NCBI GenBank assembly: GCA_043820265.1
Contig: JBDREA010000136.1
Span: 1-31,329, forward strand
Length of the DNA stretch: 31,329 nt
Direction: 5' to 3'
Source: JBDREA01 sp043820265
GTDB taxonomy: Archaea > Altiarchaeota > Altiarchaeia > IMC4 > JBDREA01
Made by a program: the position numbers and the translations under genes. The notes below the pieces were generated by a model. The model searched no databases and was not told the DNA's origin. It saw only the letters and a list, made by a program, of their open reading frames with translations. The number at the start of each line of letters is the position of its first letter. Position 1 is the first letter of the stretch. Below, one piece after another: positions 13,621-21,959 of this stretch.

Positions 13621-15030
13621 ATGAATTTCAAAAAGATCAGAGACGGGGTCCAAGAGTTCAGAGAAGAAGGAATGTACGTTCCTGCCAGAGTCTATGCCAA
13701 CGACAGTATCTTCAAGGGTATGGAAGAGGGAGTTTTTCGCCAGATAGAGAATGTGGCAAAGTTGCCGGGAATCCAGAAAGCCGCTCTCGTCATGCCGGAC
13801 GGACACTACGGCTACGGCTTTCCAATCGGGGGAGTCGCTGCTTTCAGCCTTGATGAAGGGATCGTTTCACCCGGAGGAGTCGGCTACGACATCAACTGCG
13901 GCGTTCGCCTACTCACCACAAATCTAACCTTTGACGAAGTACAACCCAAACTTGAACCTCTCCTGGAATCCATCTTTCGAAGCGTACCCTCAGGTCTAGG
14001 CAGCAAAAGCAAGTTACGCACAAGCCTAGATGACTTAAAGCAGGTAGCCTTGACTGGGTCAAAATGGGCTGTGGAAAACGGATACGGGATCAAAGAAGAC
14101 CTCAGCCACACCGAAGAAAACGGCGCAATACCTGGAGCCGACTTTTCAAAGGTAGGTGAAAGGGCTAAAAAAAGGGGCAGACCTCAGCTTGGAACCCTTG
14201 GAAGCGGCAATCATTTTCTGGAGGTGTCCACTGTAGAAGAAATTTTTGATGAATCTACTGCCAAAGCCTTTGGAATAACTGAGCCTGGTCAAATCACTGT
14301 AATGGTCCACTGCGGATCAAGGGGTTTCGGATATCAGATAGCAGACGACTACATCGGAGTCATGTTGCAGGCAGCCCGAAGATACAACATCCCCCTACCA
14401 GACAAAGAGCTCGCATGTGCTCCTCTCAGCTCAAAGGAGGCGGACGACTACATCAAGGCCATGTACTGTGCCGTCAACTACGCATTCGCCAACCGCCAAG
14501 TCATCACTCACTGGGTCAGGGAATCATTTGAGAAATTATTCCCTCACTCTAAGCTTTCCTTAGTCTATGATGTGTGCCACAACATCGCAAAATTCGAGGA
14601 ACATAGTGGAGTCGGCAAAGTCTGCGTTCACAGAAAAGGGGCTACAAGAGCCTTTTCAGCCGGAAGGAAAGAAATCCCTCGAGACTACCGGGGAATCGGA
14701 CAACCCGTGATTGTGCCAGGCGATATGGGCACGGCCAGCTACGTATTAGTAGGGACAAAGACTGCGATGGAAGAAACGTTCGGCTCAGTATGCCATGGGG
14801 CAGGACGAAAGATGAGCAGGACAGGAGCGAAACGCCAGTTTAGAGGGGAGGAAGTGAAGGCAAGGTTGGAGAAAGAAGGTAAAGTGATAAAATCCGACAA
14901 TCCCTCCACTCTTGCTGAAGAGGTGCCTGAAGCCTACAAAGACATCGATGATGTGGTCGCAAGCGTCGAGCTGGCGGGCCTTTCAAGGGTTGTCGCGAAA
15001 GTCACACCCATGGGGGTCGCAAAGGGTTAG
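13621..15030 (+). CDS. rtcB: RtcB tRNA-splicing RNA ligase
   Basis: A 469-residue 3'-phosphate RNA ligase that joins tRNA exons using GTP and Mn. I use ATG 13621 (MNFKKIRDGVQEF); an upstream in-frame start at 13549 would translate through the leader hairpins. Residues seen: Asp90 and Cys93 in VGYDINCGVRLL, Asn197-His198 in GSGNHFLEV, His230 in HCGSRGFG, His320 in DVCHNIAKFE, the guanylylated His392 in CHGAGRKMSR, and the C-terminal Lys-Gly. This matches the metal and GMP sites of the Pyrococcus enzyme. No intein. Archease is not adjacent. The stop is seven bases from the convergent KaiC-like gene. Confidence 0.97.
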   Translation: MNFKKIRDGVQEFREEGMYVPARVYANDSIFKGMEEGVFRQIENVAKLPGIQKAALVMPDGHYGYGFPIGGVAAFSLDEGIVSPGGVGYDINCGVRLLTTNLTFDEVQPKLEPLLESIFRSVPSGLGSKSKLRTSLDDLKQVALTGSKWAVENGYGIKEDLSHTEENGAIPGADFSKVGERAKKRGRPQLGTLGSGNHFLEVSTVEEIFDESTAKAFGITEPGQITVMVHCGSRGFGYQIADDYIGVMLQAARRYNIPLPDKELACAPLSSKEADDYIKAMYCAVNYAFANRQVITHWVRESFEKLFPHSKLSLVYDVCHNIAKFEEHSGVGKVCVHRKGATRAFSAGRKEIPRDYRGIGQPVIVPGDMGTASYVLVGTKTAMEETFGSVCHGAGRKMSRTGAKRQFRGEEVKARLEKEGKVIKSDNPSTLAEEVPEAYKDIDDVVASVELAGLSRVVAKVTPMGVAKG

Positions 15031-15037
15031 TGAATCA

Positions 15038-15847
15038 TTAGACCATGGCGCCCGGGCTCAACACCTGTATCCCCCGGCCCCGGTTGAAAGAAATCGGGTG
15101 CATGGCTTGGCTGTGGTTTGTCACACGCATCTTTTCTACGACAAGAAACCTGCCTCCCGCATCGACTCCGCGCGTCACGTAGTGCAAGGTGATTATTCCG
15201 TCCACGATGTATTCCACGATTCCGTGTTTGCTGTAAACATCTTCGCCTGCGAGATCAGATATCAGGATTGTTGTCGTATCAAGGCTTTGTAGGCCGTAAA
15301 CAATAGAGAGTATGTTTCTTCTGATGTCTATCGTGTGCTCGAATCCTGTTGGAGCCTTCCTTGTTTCGATTAAGCTGTCCAAAGATGAGAAACTGTCAAT
15401 TATCACCCGTTTCGCCCCGATTTCCTCGGCTGTCTCGCGAATCATTGCAAGAATAACTTCTACGCTGAATTTGCTTGGTGCAATAACATAGTCGCTTGTG
15501 TGTTCTTTCTTGGGAGATTCCTGGCTGAACAATCCAATCCTTGAAAGGCTTGAATCGATTATTACCACCTCTTTTGTCTCCTCGAGGGGCTCAAGGTCGA
15601 AACCCATCACCTTCAAATCCATCTTGAGCATTTTAGGGTGTTGTTCTAGGCTTACGAGAACTCCAGGTTCATCGAATTTTTTAACTCCGTTGTATAGGAA
15701 CTGGCCGCCCAAGATCGTCTTCCCGGTCCCGCTCCTTCCGGCAAGCAATACTACCCTGCCTCGGGGGAGTCCTCCTTCTAAAAGCTCGTCTAATCCTACT
15801 ACGCCTGTCTGGCAGCGCTCCACAATCACTTCGTCAGGTTCAGCCAT
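15038..15847 (-). CDS. KaiC-like RecA-superfamily ATPase
   Basis: A 269-residue single-domain KaiC-type ATPase. TGVVGLDELLEGGLPRG is the usual entry, Walker A GRSGTGKT is at 37-44, a catalytic Glu is in VSLEQH (residue 68), and Walker B RVIIDS lies near 147-152. Single-domain KaiC homologues are abundant in archaea, where they act in signalling and motility (ArlH-like) or are uncharacterised; nothing here points to an archaellum locus. The gene starts five bases after the stop of the upstream metallo-hydrolase, so the two form an operon. Confidence 0.9.
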   Translation of the reverse strand: MAEPDEVIVERCQTGVVGLDELLEGGLPRGRVVLLAGRSGTGKTILGGQFLYNGVKKFDEPGVLVSLEQHPKMLKMDLKVMGFDLEPLEETKEVVIIDSSLSRIGLFSQESPKKEHTSDYVIAPSKFSVEVILAMIRETAEEIGAKRVIIDSFSSLDSLIETRKAPTGFEHTIDIRRNILSIVYGLQSLDTTTILISDLAGEDVYSKHGIVEYIVDGIITLHYVTRGVDAGGRFLVVEKMRVTNHSQAMHPISFNRGRGIQVLSPGAMV

Positions 15848-15852
15848 TTTAT

Positions 15853-16491
15853 TTACATCTCCATTATCTTTTCATCTAATAATTCTACTTTTGTCGAGGT
15901 CGATTGCTCGACCCGGGATTTAAAATTGGATAGTTCTTTCGGGGTCAGCTCAAGCCCGTCAAGGGTGTTGTAGTGGTAAGGTATCGCGATAGTTGGCTTG
16001 ATATATCTCACAGCCTCCAATGCTTCGCTTAGGTCCATCGTATATTTTCCCCCGGCAGGAAGCAACGCCACATCGATGTCCCCCAAATCTTTCATCTCTT
16101 CAATAACGTCGGTGTCTCCTGCCTGATAGATCCTTTTTTCTTCTATCTCGATGATAAAACCGATTCCAAATCCTTTTGGATGAAACACCTTTTGGGGATT
16201 ATATGATGGGACGGCTAAAACCTTGATATCCCCCAAATCGATTTTTTGGCCCGACTTGATAGGCTTTGCACCAGAGATCTTCGCTGCGGCCTTTTCTTCT
16301 GCGATGACTATGGTCTCGGATTTTCTTATCTTTTCGATCTTTTCGATATCGCAGTGATCGTAGTGTCCGTGGGTTACAAGAATGAAGTCAGCTTTTACTG
16401 CATCATCTTTCAGGACATATGGGTCGGTGTAAACAACCTTGCCCGCCCCGTTTATCTGAAAAGTCCCGTGTCCGTGCCAGATGATCTCCAT
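15853..16491 (-). CDS. Metallo-beta-lactamase-fold hydrolase (UPF0173-like)
   Basis: A 212-residue protein from ATG 16491, chosen because MEIIWHGHGTFQI is the family's usual N-terminus and a purine-rich GGGAGAG precedes it; an in-frame ATG at 16515 would add eight residues. The metal motif THGHYDHCD (His41, His43, Asp45, His46) is intact, followed by GFGIGFIIE, the Asp of YQAGDTDV and the late His in IPYHYNT. It resembles UPF0173/YtkL-type metal-dependent hydrolases of unknown substrate. First gene of an operon with the KaiC-like ATPase, and divergent from pth2. Confidence 0.9.
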   Translation of the reverse strand: MEIIWHGHGTFQINGAGKVVYTDPYVLKDDAVKADFILVTHGHYDHCDIEKIEKIRKSETIVIAEEKAAAKISGAKPIKSGQKIDLGDIKVLAVPSYNPQKVFHPKGFGIGFIIEIEEKRIYQAGDTDVIEEMKDLGDIDVALLPAGGKYTMDLSEALEAVRYIKPTIAIPYHYNTLDGLELTPKELSNFKSRVEQSTSTKVELLDEKIMEM

Positions 16492-16544
16492 TTTTCTCTC
16501 CCGATGATAAAGCATTTAAAGCATATCCTCCTTACAATAAAAAC

Positions 16545-16919
16545 ATGTTTAATAAGATAAAGAAGATGTTATCAGCCGACGAGGAATTCAAACAAGTGAT
16601 TGTCGTCAGAAAAGACCTCAACCTCTCCAAAGGAAAACTCTCAGCTCAAGTCGCCCATGCTGCAGTAACGGCTGCTGGAAAAAGCCCATTTAAGGGTCAG
16701 TGGATCCATCAGGGCCAGAAGAAGAGCGTTTTAGCTTGTGAAGACGAGGCTGGTTTAAGGGAACTAAAGAAGGCCGCAGAAGATGCCAGGCTACCTTGTG
16801 CATTGATAGAGGACGCAGGCCGAACTCACCTATCTCCTGGAACAACCACCTGTTTGGGGATCGGACCTGCCCCAACAGAAGAAATCGACAAGATAACAGG
16901 GCACCTGAAACTGTTATAG
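16545..16919 (+). CDS. pth2: Peptidyl-tRNA hydrolase, archaeal/eukaryal type
   Basis: A 124-residue Pth2. FKQVIVVRKDLNLSKGKLSAQVAHAAV at the N-terminus is the family signature, with the catalytic Lys and helix of the KGKLSAQVAHA segment, followed by the CALIEDAGRTHLSPGTTTCLGIGP active-site stretch and the closing TGHLKLL. It frees peptides from stalled peptidyl-tRNA. Length is normal. It adds to the tRNA-related set of rnp2, trmJ and rtcB in this part of the window. A short divergent promoter gap separates it from the metallo-hydrolase. Confidence 0.96.
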   Translation: MFNKIKKMLSADEEFKQVIVVRKDLNLSKGKLSAQVAHAAVTAAGKSPFKGQWIHQGQKKSVLACEDEAGLRELKKAAEDARLPCALIEDAGRTHLSPGTTTCLGIGPAPTEEIDKITGHLKLL

Positions 16920-16948
16920 TTTATCTGTTTGTATTCCCTTAGTTAATT

Positions 16949-17272
16949 ATGGCAAAACGCTTTAGACAGTATCTTACTGGTTTTCTGCTTCTCATACTGA
17001 TTCTGCTTTTGGTGTTTTCCATCCTGCCGATCGTGGGAATGCATTCGCAAGCCCCGGCTCCCCTCAACTGCTACGACAGCGACGGATACGATTTCTTTTC
17101 CAGAGGATTCGTACAGATTTTAAATAAGGACTTGAGGGTATACGACGAATGCGACTCTTCCGGGCTATTCCTTTTTGAGGGAGTATGCATTGAAAACCAG
17201 GCGAATACGGTATTGGTGGACTGCAGCCTATATGAAAACATGACGTGCGGTTCGGGAGAATGCAGGCCTTAA
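16949..17272 (+). CDS. Small exported cysteine-rich protein, paralogue 1
   Basis: A 107-residue protein with a basic N-terminus and one strong hydrophobic segment at about 9-30, either a signal peptide or an anchor. The rest is a domain with spaced cysteines: NCYDSDGYDFFSRG, YDEC, LFEGVC, VDC and then C-x-x-x-x-C near the end. Similar short domains with a C-x-D-S-D-G start and an end of the C-x-x-G-x-C type are common in uncultured archaea; disulfide bonds outside the cell are likely. The next gene is a clear paralogue. Confidence 0.75.
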   Translation: MAKRFRQYLTGFLLLILILLLVFSILPIVGMHSQAPAPLNCYDSDGYDFFSRGFVQILNKDLRVYDECDSSGLFLFEGVCIENQANTVLVDCSLYENMTCGSGECRP

Positions 17273-17283
17273 GGTTTTTAAGC
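17271..17283 (+). promoter_or_regulatory. TATA-like box for the second cysteine-rich gene
   Basis: An AAGGTTTTTAAGC stretch overlaps the stop of the first cysteine-rich gene and lies 22-34 bases before ATG 17305, the spacing for a leaderless transcript. It supports 17305 rather than a GTG at 17245 as the start. Confidence 0.45.
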
Positions 17284-17304
17284 TTAGCTTCCCCGAATAA
17301 AGGT

Positions 17305-17655
17305 ATGTCTGAGAATTTCAGGAATTTCCTTGCGGTCGGATTGGTTGTCGTCTTTGTAGGAACGATATTTTCCATAATAGAGGGTTCATATACTGGGATG
17401 GCGGTTAGGCCTCCTCCCACCCAGAACTCCCTTGAATGTTTTGACACAGACGGATTCGACGTCTTTGAGCGGGGATACGTCACCAACTTCGAGAAAGGGA
17501 AAAAAATATATGACAGCTGCAGCTTCGACGGAGTCTACTTATTCGAAGGCTACTGCGAAGAAAACCGGGTGGCGACTCTGCTGGTTAACTGCACTTTCTA
17601 CGAAAACCACACCTGTAGGTTGGGCGCCTGTAGGCTTGAAAACCTCGGTCCCTGA
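17305..17655 (+). CDS. Small exported cysteine-rich protein, paralogue 2
   Basis: A 116-residue protein from ATG 17305. A hydrophobic segment at about residues 7-27 is followed by a Pro-rich linker (VRPPPTQN) and the same cysteine domain as its neighbour: ECFDTDGFDVFERGYV, YDSC, LFEGYC, VNC, then TCRLGAC. All seven cysteine positions align with paralogue 1, and the YEN-x-TC stretch is shared. The upstream in-frame GTG at 17245 would lie inside the preceding gene. Role unknown; the tandem copies suggest a cell-surface heterodimer or recent duplication. Confidence 0.75.
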   Translation: MSENFRNFLAVGLVVVFVGTIFSIIEGSYTGMAVRPPPTQNSLECFDTDGFDVFERGYVTNFEKGKKIYDSCSFDGVYLFEGYCEENRVATLLVNCTFYENHTCRLGACRLENLGP

Positions 17656-17667
17656 ACAGGTTAAGCC

Positions 17668-18426
17668 TCAAGGTTCGTTTGCTATCAGTATGTTGCCCCG
17701 TCCCTTCTTTATCTTCCTTATAAGTTTTCGGTCTTCGAGGTCTGTGATAAGAAGGCTCATCTTGGCCTCGCTAAAATAATTCATCTTTCTGCGGAGCTCT
17801 TTTTGTGTGATGCGTCCGCCTTCCTTTTGGATGACATCCATTGCTTTGGCTAAGTCTTCTGGTAGGGATACATAAGATGTCTTTTCGATAATTTCCTTTT
17901 TAATGATTTGTTCTTCCTTCCCCTTTTTCCTCGGCCAAAAGATGATGGCTACCACACAAATCAAAGCCGCAAATCCTAATGGGGTGACCCAATCAGTGCT
18001 TTGGGTTTTCTCAACTTTCTCTTCTGAAACTTTTTCTTCCGGGACTATTTCTTCTTCTTCGACAAGGGATTCGATTTCCGGCAACTGATCTGGGTCGACC
18101 AGGAATTCCTCCCCAAGATAAGGTAATGCTATGATGTCTCGGACGAACTCGCCCTCGCCTGTCACAGTGATGTCTTCTGCCGCGTAAGATTCCAGACTGT
18201 TATCCGAAAAGAAGCTGGCTTCCAAAAGGTAAATGCCTGGTTGAAGTTCAAATGAATAGGATCCGTCTTCTGATACCAAAGCCTGGGCAGGAGAAGAATT
18301 GACCTCGACGAAGACATCAGGTTGCGGGTCAAAGGTCTCCCAGCTATAGACTGTGCCGTGAATGGTCGCAGCCGATGTAATTGAAGAAAAAAAATAGACA
18401 AGCAGTATGATCGAGTATTTTCTCAT
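17668..18426 (-). CDS. Exported sugar-binding-like domain, one TM, cytoplasmic winged helix
   Basis: A 252-residue protein from ATG 18426, chosen because MRKYSIILLVYFFSSITSA is a good signal peptide and GGTGA precedes it; an in-frame ATG at 18471 would add 15 polar residues. After the signal comes a carboxypeptidase-regulatory-like beta domain (IHGTVYSWET, SEDGSYSFELQPGIYLLEA), a Glu-rich linker, a membrane segment near 147-164, a basic stop, and a C-terminal winged helix (about 190-250; ITQKELRRKMNYFSEAKMSLLITDLEDRKLI). It looks like a one-component membrane sensor or transcription regulator. Divergent from acylphosphatase. Confidence 0.75.
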   Translation of the reverse strand: MRKYSIILLVYFFSSITSAATIHGTVYSWETFDPQPDVFVEVNSSPAQALVSEDGSYSFELQPGIYLLEASFFSDNSLESYAAEDITVTGEGEFVRDIIALPYLGEEFLVDPDQLPEIESLVEEEEIVPEEKVSEEKVEKTQSTDWVTPLGFAALICVVAIIFWPRKKGKEEQIIKKEIIEKTSYVSLPEDLAKAMDVIQKEGGRITQKELRRKMNYFSEAKMSLLITDLEDRKLIRKIKKGRGNILIANEP

Positions 18427-18481
18427 AGTATCACCTAATTTACCTTTCATAAATATATCTGTGTATTCCATCGATTAACCG

Positions 18482-18760
18482 ATGGTTGAAAAAAGAGTAC
18501 GAATCATCGTCGCTGGGCGAGTCCAGGGTGTGTGGTATCGGGCGAGCACTGTAAAGAAGGCAGAGGAGCTCGAGTTGACCGGTTGGGTGAAAAACTTGGC
18601 AGACGAATCCGTTGAAATCTTAGCTGAGGGCCCCGAAGAAAAACTCGTTAAACTCGCATCCTGGAGTAAAAAGGGCCCTCCGTCAGCCAACATCACAGAA
18701 CAAAAGATTACCTGGGAGCCCTACACAGGCGAATTCCCGTACTTCTCGATAACTTATTAG
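18482..18760 (+). CDS. acyP: Acylphosphatase
   Basis: A 92-residue acylphosphatase that hydrolyses acyl phosphates. The phosphate loop GRVQGVWYR ends with the catalytic Arg20, and the catalytic Asn38 is in GWVKNLAD; VEILAEGPEEKL completes the fold. Length is standard. The stop is three bases before the radical SAM start, so the two are cotranscribed. Confidence 0.96.
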   Translation: MVEKRVRIIVAGRVQGVWYRASTVKKAEELELTGWVKNLADESVEILAEGPEEKLVKLASWSKKGPPSANITEQKITWEPYTGEFPYFSITY

Positions 18761-18763
18761 GAG

Positions 18764-19678
18764 ATGATGCGCATCCTCTTTGGCGGAGACGATCCTGGGG
18801 CTAGGGCTGCTCTCCCCCATTATTTTCGGGTCCTTGACGGTGAGGGGGAAGCCAAGTTTCTTAACTGCGGTACTTTAAAGAAGAAAGTCGAGGAGGCGAA
18901 GGAGATAAGGAAGTCCTGCCACTTCTGCGAGCGACGCTGTAAAATTGACAGATCGAGGGGGAAGGAAGGTTTTTGTCGAGTTCTCGAACCCCGCGTCTCA
19001 AGCGAGTTCCTCCACGTCGGGGAAGAACCTGAGCTCGTGCCGAGCTACACGCTATTTTTTTCGGGTTGCACGTTCAAATGCTGCTTTTGCCAGAACTGGG
19101 ACATCAGCCAGGATCCAAAAAGAGGCGTCTACAATAAACCCGAGACGGTTGCAAAAATGATAGAAGATATCAAAGGAATAAACGTTAACTGGGTGGGAGG
19201 CGATCCCGCACCAAACCTCGACTTCATCCTCGAAGTCCTCACACAATTGAATCGGAGCATACCTCAGATCTGGAACTCAAACATGTATCTGACCAAGGAA
19301 TCAATGGACCTCCTAGGCGGAGTCATCGACCTATACCTCACAGACTTTAAGTACGGGCCGAAAGATTGCGCAACAAGATTATCTGATGCCCCCAATTATT
19401 GGAAGGTCATTACTAGAAACCACCTCCTCGCAGAAAAACAAGGAGCCGACTTAATCATCCGTCACCTAGTTCTGCCTGGCCACTTCGAATGCTGCACTAA
19501 ACCAATCCTCGACTGGATTTCAAAAAACCTCAGCCACCCCCGCGTCAACGTTATGAGCCAATACCACCCAGACTACAAGAGCATGCAGATAATCGGACTC
19601 GACCAGAAGCTAAGCAAAGAAGAATACAGGCAAGCAAAAAACTACGCAGAGGAATTGGGATTGAGTTTGACCCGGTAG
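18764..19678 (+). CDS. Radical SAM protein, PflA-like (COG1313-like)
   Basis: A 304-residue protein. An N-terminal cysteine cluster (CHFCERRC at 52-59 and Cys71) precedes the radical SAM motif with Cys102, Cys106 and Cys109 (GCTFKCCFCQNW). NWVGGDP is the glycine-rich AdoMet segment, and LYLTDFKYG and LIIRHLVLPGH follow. This layout matches the PflX/COG1313 group related to pyruvate-formate-lyase activase; no glycyl-radical enzyme is nearby and the substrate is unknown. ATG 18764 is followed by a second ATG at 18767; a GGAG lies just before. Coupled to acyP. Confidence 0.9.
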   Translation: MMRILFGGDDPGARAALPHYFRVLDGEGEAKFLNCGTLKKKVEEAKEIRKSCHFCERRCKIDRSRGKEGFCRVLEPRVSSEFLHVGEEPELVPSYTLFFSGCTFKCCFCQNWDISQDPKRGVYNKPETVAKMIEDIKGINVNWVGGDPAPNLDFILEVLTQLNRSIPQIWNSNMYLTKESMDLLGGVIDLYLTDFKYGPKDCATRLSDAPNYWKVITRNHLLAEKQGADLIIRHLVLPGHFECCTKPILDWISKNLSHPRVNVMSQYHPDYKSMQIIGLDQKLSKEEYRQAKNYAEELGLSLTR

Positions 19679-19721
19679 CCGCCAGTATTTATGTTGGCGC
19701 TTCCTTAATCATTTTGAGAAG

Positions 19722-21947
19722 ATGCCCGATAAACAAAAAATTACCATTAAGGGTGTGCGGGGGAAGACGTGGGAGGTACCCTCCCGGCTCAGTGATTTCG
19801 GACATCGGGATTTCACCCGTATAGAGCATACCCCCATCACGGCTATCCCCCTGATGGGAACCTCACCTGAGATATTTGGGGAACTCGACACCCCAAAGAA
19901 GGCGAGAAACCGCCAAAAGGCGGTGCAGGCATGGGAATTCTGCAAGGACACCACCAATATAAAAAGCGTCTACCAGCTACAGCATAGGTTGGGTGAAGTG
20001 GATGAGGGGGGATATAAAAAATTCCTCATGACTATGGTGGGCGGGAAGTTTGCAGACGCAGATGAGTATTTCCTCGGTGTCATCCATATCCTAAAAGGTG
20101 CCGGCATTAAGGACGAGAAACTCGAGCAGGTCTGTGGCAGGATTGAGAAGGCAAAAGCAGATATCGGGCGGCCGGAAATGGTGTTCAAGCAAACCCGGAG
20201 TGGGAGAACTCCTGCGAGACTCGCGTCAGGCCTTGCCTATGTCTTGGACACCGGCGACGTCATCGCACCGAAATATTACATAGAGGAATCCCAAGTCGAG
20301 GAAGAGGTGGGTCGACTACAGGCATTGATAACTCCCCCACAGGCAATTCAAGATTCGACACAAGTTGATATAATGGGAGTCATGGTGGCTAATAGCCAAT
20401 TGGAAAAAGCTATCGGTGTCGTACGGGCGCAATCAGTCAATGCCGAGTATGCGGTGAACTTGGTCGTGGATGCGGAATGTGCGAGAATACGTTCAGCGCA
20501 GTCCTCCTCCTTCCTGAAGAGAACACTCGAGGATTGCAGGTCAATAGGTACGAACATTATCTCTCGGTTGATGGGGGCGCATCCTGAGAAAGAGATAGCC
20601 CCTTTCTTAAAGGCCAACCCTGGTAGTATCCTCGTCGCCGATACCCTCTCAGTCGACGCCATCGATTCCTTTGTGGGGGCAGGTGATTTGGGTGGCGCCG
20701 TCTTCGGGAGTCTGACCCCCGATACCCATGCCTGCATTGCATGCCTAAACGCAGGCATACCCTTTGTATCGGCAGTGGGAAGCAGCAATGTTGGAAAAAT
20801 CCGCACAGGCGACAAGATAGTCATCGACAATGTCACCGGGGATATGTGGGTCAATCCGAGCCTACGTACCCTCCATCGAGCCGAAAGGAGAGCCCAAGAG
20901 TTGGCCCGTGTGGAGAGAAGAAGAAAAAAGATGATTGGAGTACGGGCTAAAACAAGTGACGGCGCAGAAGTCAATATGCGTGCCAACATCGACACCCCCG
21001 AAGAGATACGTATCGCAACGGCGGTTGGCTCCGAGGGCGTCGGCCTCTATAGAATTGAACACTGGTTCGCCGCCTTCCAACAGAGAAAATTGGGCATGAA
21101 GGATATTGAACGAGAACTCACAAAAACATTTAGCCGAATAGTGGCTGACTATAAAAAGACCTCACAAACCCCCTACAAAAAAGACCCCCTCACCATCCGC
21201 CTCCTCGACATCGGACGCGATAAAATTCCCCAATGCATCCGCGAAAAGTATCCTGAGGTTGACGAACCCGGCTATGAAGGGGGCATCAAGTTCCTGCTCA
21301 AGCACCGAGAGCTTATGCTACCCATCCTCAAGGCCATATTGCGCGCGGGGTCAGAACACGATGTGAGAATACTAATTCCCATGGTAACCGACGTCGGCCA
21401 AGTCGATGACGTAAATGAATACCTCCGCGAAGCAAAAGCGGAATTAAAAAAGCAGAATAAACCCTTCAATCCCCATCCGAAAATAGGTGTCATGATTGAA
21501 ACACCCTCCGCGGTTGATAACAGCGCCAAACTCGCAAGGGAGGTCGAGTTCTTCAGCATAGGCACCAACGATCTAACCCGGCTCTACCTAGACATTGAGC
21601 GAGACAACCCAGAATTCTCACCCATCCACTCCGTCCTTCTGCGGCAAATTAAAGCCACCATCACATCAGCTAAAGAGGCGGGGATAGAAGTTTCCGTATG
21701 CGGTCAAATGGCGGGCGATCCCTACGGCGCCATTCTTCTCGCCGGTATGGGTATCGACACACTCAGCATGAGCGGAATCCTCCAACCAGAGATCAAAGAA
21801 GTACTCTCTCATATACAGTTCAACGACGCAAGGAAACTCGTCGATGAGCTCACACAAGAAGATGCGGACCATAAACCGGCAGCCATCAAAAAGATAATGG
21901 ATTCACGATTTCCCGTCATACAAAAACTGAGGGGACTCCCCATCTAA
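19722..21947 (+). CDS. PEP-utilising enzyme, PTS enzyme I-like, with N-terminal extension
   Basis: A 741-residue protein. Residues about 185-380 resemble the enzyme I N-domain, with the phospho-His region GGAVFGSLTPDTHACIAC (His336). Residues about 415-720 are the PEP-binding barrel: ANIDTPEEI, GVGLYRIEHWF, RLLDIGRDK, VMIETPSA, IGTNDLTR and Cys660 in VCGQMAGD. Typical enzyme I is about 575 residues; the extra 150 or so at the N-terminus are unrecognised. The usual SHTAI-x-AR motif is altered to THACIAC. No HPr, EIIA or EII gene is in the window, so it may pass phosphate to a non-PTS partner or act in PEP/pyruvate metabolism. Confidence 0.85.
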   Translation: MPDKQKITIKGVRGKTWEVPSRLSDFGHRDFTRIEHTPITAIPLMGTSPEIFGELDTPKKARNRQKAVQAWEFCKDTTNIKSVYQLQHRLGEVDEGGYKKFLMTMVGGKFADADEYFLGVIHILKGAGIKDEKLEQVCGRIEKAKADIGRPEMVFKQTRSGRTPARLASGLAYVLDTGDVIAPKYYIEESQVEEEVGRLQALITPPQAIQDSTQVDIMGVMVANSQLEKAIGVVRAQSVNAEYAVNLVVDAECARIRSAQSSSFLKRTLEDCRSIGTNIISRLMGAHPEKEIAPFLKANPGSILVADTLSVDAIDSFVGAGDLGGAVFGSLTPDTHACIACLNAGIPFVSAVGSSNVGKIRTGDKIVIDNVTGDMWVNPSLRTLHRAERRAQELARVERRRKKMIGVRAKTSDGAEVNMRANIDTPEEIRIATAVGSEGVGLYRIEHWFAAFQQRKLGMKDIERELTKTFSRIVADYKKTSQTPYKKDPLTIRLLDIGRDKIPQCIREKYPEVDEPGYEGGIKFLLKHRELMLPILKAILRAGSEHDVRILIPMVTDVGQVDDVNEYLREAKAELKKQNKPFNPHPKIGVMIETPSAVDNSAKLAREVEFFSIGTNDLTRLYLDIERDNPEFSPIHSVLLRQIKATITSAKEAGIEVSVCGQMAGDPYGAILLAGMGIDTLSMSGILQPEIKEVLSHIQFNDARKLVDELTQEDADHKPAAIKKIMDSRFPVIQKLRGLPI

Positions 21948-21959
21948 TCCTCTGACAGA

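Noticed and set aside
19680..19700. Short inverted repeat before the enzyme I-like gene
   Set aside because: Only 5-bp arms around a 10-base loop, well within chance; not of the bulged-triplet type.
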